Position numbers and translations under genes: made by a program. From assembly GCA_903833275.1 (NCBI GenBank), contig CAILEP010000003.1, positions 1-64,000 on the forward strand: 64,000 nt of DNA. Reading direction: 5' to 3'. Positions 17,596 through 24,968 of the stretch are shown here, in pieces (position 1 is the stretch's first letter; each line of letters starts with the position of its first letter). Source of the DNA: an uncultured Bdellovibrionales bacterium. GTDB lineage: Bacteria > Bdellovibrionota > Bdellovibrionia > Bdellovibrionales > UBA1609. The notes below the pieces were generated by a model, which had not been told where the DNA came from, searched no databases, and saw only the letters and a program-made list of their open reading frames with translations.

Positions 17596-19832
17596 ATTTC
17601 TTTGCCCATAATTTCTAAAACACCCGCGATAATTTCGTTTTTCTTAGGTAAACCGGCCGCCGCGGCAGGCCCGAGCGGTATGAAACAATCATCGGCCGCC
17701 ACGACTTTCATTTTTGGCAGCGCCAATTTCATCTTCATCGAATTTTCAACAATGCCGGCAACCAAACCCTCACTGAGGCTCCCTGTCTTTCGACACTCTT
17801 CAACTATAACTACTCGCGAGAAGTTTTTTACTTCACTCATCAAACGCTCCCAATGAATCGGGGCGATCCAACGCAAATCAACGATCCGCAAGCCGACACC
17901 GAGCTTTTCACGCAATTCTTTTTCGGCCTGGCGGCTGAAAAAATAGCCATTGCCGTAGGTTATAATTAAAACGTCGTGCCCCTCGCCGTAAACTCCGAAC
18001 TCGCCGACGGCGATCTCTTCTTTCGGCGCGGGGTAAGGCGTACTCCAGCCCTTGTCGCCTTCTTGATGCAGATCTTTCGTCATATAAAGAGCAATTGGCT
18101 CAATAAAAACCACTACACGACCATAGGTGTTGGCAATCTTCACACAAGATCGCATCATCTTGACGGCGTCGGCACCATTCGAAGGCACGGCGATAATAAC
18201 ACCCGGCAGATCGCGAAAAACAGCGAGCGAATTGTCATTATGAAAATGCCCACCAAAGCCTTTTTGATACGCAAGACCAGCGATTCTGATCACCATCGGG
18301 TTGGTAAACTGACCCTGCGAGAAAAATGCTAAGGTTGAGGCCTCACCGCGCAGCTGATCTTCGGCGTTGTGAATATAGGCCAGAAACTGAATCTCAGGGA
18401 TCGGCATAAAACCATTCTGCGCAAAACCCAAAGCCGTGCCCAAAATCGAAGTCTCATCGAGCGGCGAATTGAATACGCGACGAGGCCCAAATTTGCCAAA
18501 AAGACCATCGGTGACATTGTAGACGCCGCCTTTTTTAGCCACGTCTTCGCCGAAAATAGTGCTGTTTTTGTAGCGCAACAAAATATCAGCCAACCCGTAA
18601 TTGATTAATTTGGCCATATGCTGAGGAGTCGTTTCTAATTTCTCAAAATCGCGGCCAAACATTTTCTCGCGCTCGGCCTGGTCAGGTATTGGCGGAATGG
18701 CCCGAGGTTGCCGACACGCGGTGATCGAAGTTCGAACCTCTTCAGGCTTGGTTAATTTCGGCAAATGAATCACATCATTCGAAATAGATTTAATTCGAGC
18801 CTTCAAAGACTGATACATCCCGATAATTTCATCGGCCGAAAGTAGGCCATTTTCTAATATCAGGCGCGCCGAATGCAAAAGCGGGTCGTTAAACTCAGCC
18901 GCCTCAATATTGGCCATCGAATTGTATGTCCATTCAGGGTCAGAGCCGGCGTGTGCCAAAAGTCGCACTGTGCTCATGTGCAGAAAGGCCGGTTTTCGTC
19001 GAACCCGCACAAACCGTTCAACCTCTTGCGCTGTTCTATGCGCATCAAAAAGATTCAATCCGTCAGCGTAGAAATATTGAATATACGGTCGAGCCGCAAA
19101 TTGCGAACGCACCCACCCTTCTGGAGTCGGCACTGAAATCCCGATACCATTGTCTTCACAAACAAAAACCAGAGGCAGCGGCACATTTTGGTAACTTACT
19201 AAACTGGCGGTGTTGAACGCCGCCTGCGCCGTCGCGTGATTTGATGAAGCATCACCAAAACTACAAAGAACAACACTGTCACTCGGCATCGCCGCTTCAA
19301 CCCCAAGATCTTTTGCTCGTTGAATTGAAAGCGCCGCACCAACTGCTTTTGGCAAATGTGAAGCAATCGTGCTTGTCTGTGGAGGCACCAAGAGCGGCAA
19401 GCTGCCCCACACCTTGTGGCGCCCACCTGAAATCGGGTCATGACTCGAAGCTACAAAACTTAAAAGTGTATCGTATATTGGAGTCGACCCCGGCTTCTCT
19501 TTTGCTCTCTGCGCCATGAAGGCGCCACTGCGGTAATGCAAGAACGCCATGTCGGTGGTGCGAAAGGCTTTGCCCAATACGGCGTTGCCCTCGTGCCCTG
19601 AGCTGCCAATGGTGTAAAAACATTGATTATCGTTTTTCAGTTCGCGCGCCCGAAGATCAAGCAGTCGACTTATGCACTGTGACTCGAAAATATCGACTGC
19701 TTCATGCGCGAGCAGACCGCTTTGCGCCAAGGTTGTTGCCGGGTGCGCAACCGACTCGCGGGCCGGCGGAAGACGCCCCTCTTTAACGAAGGTAATAAAA
19801 TTCTGATCTATAACAGCCGCGCGATTATACAT
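17592..19832 (-). CDS. Fused alpha-beta 2-oxoacid dehydrogenase E1
   Basis: 746 residues. The first half is an E1-alpha: FYTIGSSGHEGNAVLG, HYRSGAFMAQ, and the ThDP motif GDASSNHATAQAAFNTA with EDNGIGIS. The second half is an E1-beta: FGEDVAKKGGVYNVTDGL, NSPLDETSILGTALGFA, and RIAGLAYQKGFGGHFHNDN. Such enzymes decarboxylate branched-chain 2-oxoacids or pyruvate and pass the acyl group to a lipoyl E2. No E2 or E3 is adjacent; the nearest are sucB and lpd at 5-8 kb. The downstream acyltransferase-like gene overlaps it by four bases. Branched-chain acyl-CoA supply for lipid synthesis is a reasonable but unproved role. Confidence 0.88.
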   Translation of the reverse strand: MYNRAAVIDQNFITFVKEGRLPPARESVAHPATTLAQSGLLAHEAVDIFESQCISRLLDLRARELKNDNQCFYTIGSSGHEGNAVLGKAFRTTDMAFLHYRSGAFMAQRAKEKPGSTPIYDTLLSFVASSHDPISGGRHKVWGSLPLLVPPQTSTIASHLPKAVGAALSIQRAKDLGVEAAMPSDSVVLCSFGDASSNHATAQAAFNTASLVSYQNVPLPLVFVCEDNGIGISVPTPEGWVRSQFAARPYIQYFYADGLNLFDAHRTAQEVERFVRVRRKPAFLHMSTVRLLAHAGSDPEWTYNSMANIEAAEFNDPLLHSARLILENGLLSADEIIGMYQSLKARIKSISNDVIHLPKLTKPEEVRTSITACRQPRAIPPIPDQAEREKMFGRDFEKLETTPQHMAKLINYGLADILLRYKNSTIFGEDVAKKGGVYNVTDGLFGKFGPRRVFNSPLDETSILGTALGFAQNGFMPIPEIQFLAYIHNAEDQLRGEASTLAFFSQGQFTNPMVIRIAGLAYQKGFGGHFHNDNSLAVFRDLPGVIIAVPSNGADAVKMMRSCVKIANTYGRVVVFIEPIALYMTKDLHQEGDKGWSTPYPAPKEEIAVGEFGVYGEGHDVLIITYGNGYFFSRQAEKELREKLGVGLRIVDLRWIAPIHWERLMSEVKNFSRVVIVEECRKTGSLSEGLVAGIVENSMKMKLALPKMKVVAADDCFIPLGPAAAAGLPKKNEIIAGVLEIMGKEI

Positions 19833-19866
19833 AGAGGGTAAAACGTTACTGCGATTACTTCGGTTC

Positions 19867-19896
19867 TTGCAATTAAAAACAAATCCACGTTAGATT
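19867..19896 (+). promoter_or_regulatory. Putative promoter of gcdH
   Basis: TTGCAA at 19867-19872, an 18-base spacer, then TAGATT at 19891-19896, 22 bases before the gcdH ATG and followed by AAAGGGG as ribosome site. Called by eye. Confidence 0.35.
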
Positions 19897-19917
19897 AAAT
19901 TATTAAAGGGGCTTTAT

Positions 19918-21087
19918 ATGTCACAATACGAATCACTCAATTATATGAACTTCGACAGCCTTCTCAGTGAAGACGAAATAATGGTTCGCCAAACCGTTCG
20001 AGACTTCGTGAACAAAGAAGTGAACCCCGTGCTACAAGAATCAAATCGCACTGAGACCTTCCCAAAACATTTAATCCCGCGATTTGCTGATATTGGCTTG
20101 CTTGGTTCAAACCTGCAAGGCTACGGCTGTCTTGGATTAGGCCAAGTTGCCTACGGTCTTATGACGCAGGAGCTTGAACGCGGCGACTCAGGCATACGCT
20201 CTTTTTGCTCAGTACAGGGCGCCTTGGTGATGTACCCAATTCACACCTACGGTAGCGAAGCCCAAAAAGAAAAATACTTACCAAAACTCGCCAAAGCCGA
20301 ACTCGTTGGCTGCTTCGGGCTCACTGAGCCCGATGCTGGCTCAAACCCAGGCTCAATGCGCACTAAGGCTGAAAAAGTTAAGGGCGGTTACAAACTCAAC
20401 GGTAACAAAATGTGGATCACGAACGGCTGTATCGCGGATATCGCCGTTGTCTGGGCAAAGCTTGACGGAGAAGTGCGTGGCTTTATCGTCGAAAAGGGCA
20501 CGCCTGGGTTCACCACTTCAACAATGAAAGGCAAGTTCTCGCTGCGCGTAAGCGTCACCAGCGAATTGCACATGAAAGATTGCGTTGTTCCTGAAGAAAA
20601 CATGTTACCGAAGGCGTCAGGGCTCAAAGGCCCGCTGTCTTGCCTAACACAAGCACGTTACGGGATTGCATGGGGCGTTTTGGGAGCCGCCAACGCTTGC
20701 TATCATCAAGCCTTAGACTACTCGAAAGAACGCATCCTTTTCGACGGCAAACCTTTGGCCGCTTATCAGCTCGCGCAAGCCAAGCTCGTGAAAATGGCCA
20801 CCGAGATCACGAAGGGTCAACTGCTTGTTCTGCAACTCGGCCGCCTCAAAGAGCGCGGCGAAATGATGCCACACCATGTGTCGATGGCAAAAGGCAACAA
20901 CTGCCGCGTCGCCCTCGAGGTGGCCCGCGAGGCCCGCGATATGCTCGGCGCCAACGGGATTATTGATGAATATCCCATAATCCGCCACATGCTTAACCTC
21001 GAAACGGTTAACACTTACGAAGGCACCGAAGACGTGCACCGTCTTGTGGTCGGCCAAGAAATTACGGGTATCGCCGCATTTCGGTAG
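19918..21087 (+). CDS. gcdH: Glutaryl-CoA dehydrogenase
   Basis: 389 residues. An FAD acyl-CoA dehydrogenase that oxidises and decarboxylates glutaryl-CoA to crotonyl-CoA in lysine and tryptophan breakdown. It shows CFGLTEPDAGSNPGSMRTKA (FAD/substrate contact), KMWITNG, the GCDH-like ARYGIAWGVLGAA with the substrate-binding Arg, and the catalytic Glu in NTYEGTEDVH. Length and motifs fit GCDH better than short-chain acyl-CoA dehydrogenases. It has its own promoter-like sequence and a strong downstream hairpin, so it is probably monocistronic. Crotonyl-CoA would enter beta-oxidation. Confidence 0.93.
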   Translation: MSQYESLNYMNFDSLLSEDEIMVRQTVRDFVNKEVNPVLQESNRTETFPKHLIPRFADIGLLGSNLQGYGCLGLGQVAYGLMTQELERGDSGIRSFCSVQGALVMYPIHTYGSEAQKEKYLPKLAKAELVGCFGLTEPDAGSNPGSMRTKAEKVKGGYKLNGNKMWITNGCIADIAVVWAKLDGEVRGFIVEKGTPGFTTSTMKGKFSLRVSVTSELHMKDCVVPEENMLPKASGLKGPLSCLTQARYGIAWGVLGAANACYHQALDYSKERILFDGKPLAAYQLAQAKLVKMATEITKGQLLVLQLGRLKERGEMMPHHVSMAKGNNCRVALEVAREARDMLGANGIIDEYPIIRHMLNLETVNTYEGTEDVHRLVVGQEITGIAAFR

Positions 21088-21089
21088 AA

Positions 21090-21147
21090 AAAAGGTACGC
21101 CGTAACTTTTTTCCTTCTCAGCGGAAAAAAGTTACGGCGTACCTTTT
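21090..21147. terminator. Bidirectional terminator, 25-bp perfect stem
   Basis: Bases 21090-21114 pair perfectly with 21123-21147 around an 8-base loop. T-rich ends on both strands suit termination of gcdH (plus) and of the phosphatase gene (minus). The minus-strand gene's stop codon (21132-21134) and its last codons lie inside the stem. Confidence 0.85.
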
Positions 21148-21734
21148 CGGCAGCCGCTGTTATCGTAATATTGGTATTGCCCCGAGCAGGGGTTATATTC
21201 GTGCCGGAGCCAATCTTCGCTTTGGACAAGATCTAGAAAATATCTTTTGGCGGGCCGCGTGGCGTCTAGATGGTGGTACCGAATGCTTAACATATCCATC
21301 GCCTGCTCTTTGGTTTTACCCATAACAAAACGTTCGTACAAAGCCGAAGCCTCGCTCGAGCGATCGGCTCCGCCTAGGCAGTGAACCAAAATCGGCTCTT
21401 CAGAACTCTTTAAAGCATCGAGCAATGCAATCACCGTCTCTCGATGAGGTATTTCTCTTGAGCTCATATCAATAGTGATTAATTTAACACCGTTTTCGCT
21501 AGTGACCGCCACTTCGTCTTGATACCAGCGCGCGCTTGGGTTCTCGCCACGTAAATTAATAACGGTTTTTATTTTAAACATGGGCAGCAAGACGCCGAGC
21601 TCAGATCGATTCAATTGGGCCGAGCGATAGAAGCGCCCCGGTTCGATTTCATGAAAATTGAGACTCACCAAATAGCCTGCGCAGCAAAGCACGATAAAAA
21701 TAGCGATCAAGCCATTGCGGCGACTCTTTTTCAT
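21132..21734 (-). CDS. Membrane-anchored tyrosine/dual-specificity phosphatase
   Basis: 200 residues. One N-terminal hydrophobic helix (residues 9-27) puts the domain in the periplasm or anchors it. The catalytic loop is HCLGGADRSSE (Cys-x5-Arg), preceded by TVINLRGE and followed by helices typical of bacterial DSP-like phosphatases. The WPD-type general acid is not obvious; the Asp of TIDMSSRE is a candidate. The C terminus is Cys- and Tyr-rich. Its last codons form part of the terminator hairpin shared with gcdH. Substrate unknown: phosphotyrosine, phosphoinositide or polyphosphate are all possible. Confidence 0.82.
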   Translation of the reverse strand: MKKSRRNGLIAIFIVLCCAGYLVSLNFHEIEPGRFYRSAQLNRSELGVLLPMFKIKTVINLRGENPSARWYQDEVAVTSENGVKLITIDMSSREIPHRETVIALLDALKSSEEPILVHCLGGADRSSEASALYERFVMGKTKEQAMDMLSIRYHHLDATRPAKRYFLDLVQSEDWLRHEYNPCSGQYQYYDNSGCRKGTP

Positions 21735-21752
21735 AAATTCAGTTTTACTTAA

Positions 21753-22559
21753 TTATTTTTCTTGTTCAAGCTGCTTCAACTGGTCGGCCTGCGCTTTCTG
21801 GCTGGCCTCGGCTTTTTTAAGAATTTGCAGCATTTCGTCACCGCTGGTCGGCATTTTATCGGGCACGCCTGGGCTTGGCTGATCACCGTTTTGCGTACCT
21901 GACGCACTAACATCCGTCACGATATTCGCACCCACGTCGGCATTCTCTCGTCTTGCAAGGCGCCGATTATCCTGAAAGAAAATTTTTTGCTTCTTCACGT
22001 AGTAAACATTATCAGGGCTCTTTTTATAATACTGCCCATCGATTTCAACGTATTGACCAGTTACGATATCTTCACGAGATGCACTTCGACTCTCAACCAC
22101 CGGAACCTTCTTGAGCTGACCCGCTAACCCCGATTTTGCGCCCAATGGATTAGTCGACTTGTCACGCGATTGAGAGTTCAATTGAGCATTGGTTTGAGCG
22201 CTTGCGAGGTCGCGCCCTTGCTCGCCATTGGGGCTACCGCCTGGCCCTTCAATTCGGCCCGGCTGTTGATTCGCATATTCTCTATAATCTTCTGGGTCGT
22301 AATGGCCGTTGCGGCCCATTCGGTCTATATTCTCCCAAATTTGGACCGGGATTTTTTTCTTCAGAACCTGAGGTAAATATTCATGAAAATACACTGGGAT
22401 ATTTTCGCGCACCGCAACCGGCAAGCCAGCAGCACCATGAGCCTTTACATCTTGAATCGTGTGCAAAAGCTTACCGACCCCACCCGTCATAGTTGAGTAG
22501 ATCAACATGGCTGCGCTAAAGGCTGTGCTCCAAAAAAAATAGCTCGCTTTGCCGCGCAT
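21753..22559 (-). CDS. Membrane protein with GQYY-DNVYY motif (paralogue A)
   Basis: 268 residues. The N-terminal transmembrane segment (YFFWSTAFSAAMLIYSTMTGG) is followed by a hydrophilic, Gln/Asn-rich linker. Near residues 170-205 a motif QYVEIDGQYYKKSPDNVYY is followed by a basic FQDNRRLARR. The C terminus is Gln/Lys-rich and probably helical. The same motif, with the same order of parts, occurs in the next gene upstream (22567-23082), so the two are tandem duplicates. No function known to me. It lies between the phosphatase gene and its paralogue, all on the minus strand and closely spaced, probably one operon. Confidence 0.65.
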   Translation of the reverse strand: MRGKASYFFWSTAFSAAMLIYSTMTGGVGKLLHTIQDVKAHGAAGLPVAVRENIPVYFHEYLPQVLKKKIPVQIWENIDRMGRNGHYDPEDYREYANQQPGRIEGPGGSPNGEQGRDLASAQTNAQLNSQSRDKSTNPLGAKSGLAGQLKKVPVVESRSASREDIVTGQYVEIDGQYYKKSPDNVYYVKKQKIFFQDNRRLARRENADVGANIVTDVSASGTQNGDQPSPGVPDKMPTSGDEMLQILKKAEASQKAQADQLKQLEQEK

Positions 22560-22566
22560 TTCGCCC

Positions 22567-23082
22567 CTATTGCCGCTCGGCTGCCGCAGCCGATCGATCG
22601 GTGATATTTTCGTTTGTAGGCGTTGCCGCCACCGGCTCGGCCTTTCGATTATTTTGATAGAAAACTCTCTGCCCGTTTATGTAGTAAACATTGTCGTCGC
22701 GATAGCGATAGTACTGACCCTGAATCTGCACAAACCGCCCCGACTTAAAATCCGATTCAGTTGCGACTTGCGCTGACCCCGAAGCCCCTTCGGCGGCGGC
22801 CAAATTGCCCGCAGGCGCAGGGCCGCCCGCACCAGGTTTTGCGCCCATTGACTGTGAAATTTTTTGATTCATCTTTTCTATATTCTTTTCGCCGATGAGC
22901 TTCTGTGCCATTTTATTGTGAGTGATTTTGCTACCGACCGAACCGATAAGCTTTTGGCCGCCTTCAAAACTAAGGGCGACCCGGCTGTTATTGTCTTGCC
23001 AAAAGTAGCCGATGGCCACGACGGCTATCCCGAATAGAATTCGATTCACTGGAAAGTAGAAGCGTGACCCCTGATCTGCCAT
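22567..23082 (-). CDS. Membrane protein with GQYY-DNVYY motif (paralogue B)
   Basis: 171 residues from the ATG at 23082. A TTG at 23148 in the same frame would add 22 residues. One transmembrane helix (NRILFGIAVVAIGYFW) near the N terminus is followed by an Ala/Gly-rich linker, then RFVQIQGQYYRYRDDNVYY and FYQNNRK. The shared block with the neighbour is about 35 residues with spacing conserved. The two genes are 7 bases apart. No strong ribosome site precedes either start. Function unknown; single-pass envelope proteins are likely. Confidence 0.6.
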   Translation of the reverse strand: MADQGSRFYFPVNRILFGIAVVAIGYFWQDNNSRVALSFEGGQKLIGSVGSKITHNKMAQKLIGEKNIEKMNQKISQSMGAKPGAGGPAPAGNLAAAEGASGSAQVATESDFKSGRFVQIQGQYYRYRDDNVYYINGQRVFYQNNRKAEPVAATPTNENITDRSAAAAERQ

Positions 23083-23255
23083 AGGTAATTGATCGGCAAA
23101 ACAGCATGACTGATTTAGCCAAAGATCTAGGTTCTTTTGGCGACTCAATATGAGACGGCTCTAACGCTAAAATCGCCCCGAAATAGAGCGAAGCGCGCCC
23201 GTTGCCGTATCAATATACGGCGTCAAACTAGAGCTTCTGTTTTAGAAATTAGCTC

Positions 23256-23840
23256 TTAGGATTTAAGGTACTCGAGCACTTGGGCAGCGTGACCCTCAGC
23301 TTTGACCCCACGCCAGGCCATTTTAACCTGGCCATTTTCATCAATCAAAAAGGTGCTGCGTTCGATACCCTTTACGATTCGGCCATACATGTTTTTATCT
23401 TTTATAACCCGAAACGCTTTGCAGAGCTTCTCATCGACATCAGAGATCAGATCAACACTATAGCACTCTTTAGCTTTAAACTTTTCATGTAACGCAACGG
23501 TGTCACGAGAAACGCCATAAACCACGGCGTTTCGCGCCGCAAATTCTTTGCCGAGATTTGAGAATTCATGACCCTCTAATGTACAACCCGGAGTCATATC
23601 TTTCGGATAGAAGTACAATACGACTTTTTTACCTCTTAACCTCGCGAGATTCACCGTCTGCCCGCCTGTTACCTCAAGCGCCAGATCAGGCAATTTAACG
23701 GCCGCCTCGACCTTAGCTTCGCGCGCTGCCTTTTTTGCTGCCGTCGCCTTGGGCTTAACGTTAGATTTTGCTTTAGGTTTTGTTGTGGTTTTTGGTTTGT
23801 TTTTTTGCCCTGCTTTTTGTTTCATCGTCGCTTTAGCCAT
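23256..23840 (-). CDS. bcp: Peroxiredoxin, PrxQ/BCP type, with Lys-rich N-terminal tail
   Basis: 194 residues; the usual BCP is about 155. A thiol peroxidase reducing H2O2 and organic peroxides. The peroxidatic Cys lies in FYPKDMTPGCTLEGHEF. The position five residues later, normally the resolving Cys, is His. Other cysteines are in KAKECYSVD and EKLCKAF. The first 45 or so residues are an extreme Lys/Ala/Pro/Thr tail resembling histone H1-like bacterial proteins. No signal peptide is present, so the tail may bind nucleic acid. A GAAGGAGCATTCT ribosome site precedes the ATG at 23840. Confidence 0.88.
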   Translation of the reverse strand: MAKATMKQKAGQKNKPKTTTKPKAKSNVKPKATAAKKAAREAKVEAAVKLPDLALEVTGGQTVNLARLRGKKVVLYFYPKDMTPGCTLEGHEFSNLGKEFAARNAVVYGVSRDTVALHEKFKAKECYSVDLISDVDEKLCKAFRVIKDKNMYGRIVKGIERSTFLIDENGQVKMAWRGVKAEGHAAQVLEYLKS

Positions 23841-23916
23841 AGAATGCTCCTTCGAGTCAAAATTTAATCCGAAAAGTTATGTTGAAAAGTAATGCCATTA
23901 CTTTTAACATTTCTGA

Positions 23917-24900
23917 ATGATCAATACCGAATTCACCCGGCTTTTCAAGACGAAATATCCAATAATCGGCGCCCCCATGTTTCTGGTTTCAAATGTCGAC
24001 ATGGTTGTCGCTGTTTCAGAGGCTGGCGGGCTCGGCACCTTTCCGGCGCTCAATTACCGGCCGATTGAAGAATACGTTAAGGCCCTGAAAGAGATGAAGG
24101 CGCGTACCAAAAACCCCATTGGCGTAAATATCATCGTTAATAAAAGTAATACTCGACAAAACGATGACGTAAAGCACGCCCTTGATGCAGGGGTTGAACT
24201 CTTCATCACTTCACTTGGCAGCCCCAAAACCGTAATCGCCGAGGCCCACAAAAATGGCGCCAAAGTTTTTTGTGATGTAACGAATTTAGAGCACGCACTT
24301 AAGGTGCAGGACCTTGGAGCAGACGGGGTTATCGCTGTGGCGAGCGGCGCTGGCGGCCACGCTGGCCCGATTACCCCGATTGTTCTCGTTCCGTGGCTTA
24401 AAGAAAAACTGAAAATACCGATTGTCATGGCCGGCGGGGTCGCCGAAGGCCGCGGCATGGCGGCCGCCCTAAGCTTGGGCGCCTGCGCAGTCAGCGTCGG
24501 AACTCGCTTTATCGCTTCGACCGAATCTAAGGTCGATGAGGCCTACAAAAACGCCGTGGTCACTTCGACGCCTGAGGATATCGTATTGACCACCAGGGTT
24601 TCGGGCACCCCAGCAACGGTCATTAACACCGAGTATGTGAAGAAACTCGGCACGGACCTACCGCTTATTGTAAAAATGCTCAAAGAAAATTCACTCACTA
24701 AGAAGTACATTGTGCCGCTTATACATCTCGCCGGTATGCGCAGCCTCGAAAAGGCCGCCTTAAAACCAACCTGGAAGACCGTATGGTGCGCCGGCCAAAG
24801 CGTAGGCCTCGTACACGAAGTGCTCACCTGTCGTGAAATCGTTGAGAAATTGGTGAGAGAATACAACGAAGTCGTTGTGAATTTACCGCATAACAGCTAA
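23917..24900 (+). CDS. Nitronate monooxygenase / 2-nitropropane dioxygenase family
   Basis: 327 residues. An FMN TIM-barrel enzyme. Visible marks are the N-terminal KYPIIGAPMFLVSNVDMV, GGLGTFPAL, the FMN-binding ASGAGGHAG, the second glycine segment VMAGGVAEGRGMAAALSLGA and VGTRFIASTES. The family oxidises alkyl nitronates, or acts as a detoxifying or enoyl-reductase-like (FabK-related) enzyme. Specificity cannot be assigned. It is the first gene of a plus-strand pair with typA (68-base gap) and is divergent from bcp. Confidence 0.85.
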   Translation: MINTEFTRLFKTKYPIIGAPMFLVSNVDMVVAVSEAGGLGTFPALNYRPIEEYVKALKEMKARTKNPIGVNIIVNKSNTRQNDDVKHALDAGVELFITSLGSPKTVIAEAHKNGAKVFCDVTNLEHALKVQDLGADGVIAVASGAGGHAGPITPIVLVPWLKEKLKIPIVMAGGVAEGRGMAAALSLGACAVSVGTRFIASTESKVDEAYKNAVVTSTPEDIVLTTRVSGTPATVINTEYVKKLGTDLPLIVKMLKENSLTKKYIVPLIHLAGMRSLEKAALKPTWKTVWCAGQSVGLVHEVLTCREIVEKLVREYNEVVVNLPHNS

Positions 24901-24968
24901 ACTACCGAACTCTTAATAATTAAAGCCTGTCTAAATAAGCGCTCAATTTTAAAGCGTGAAGGAAAACC

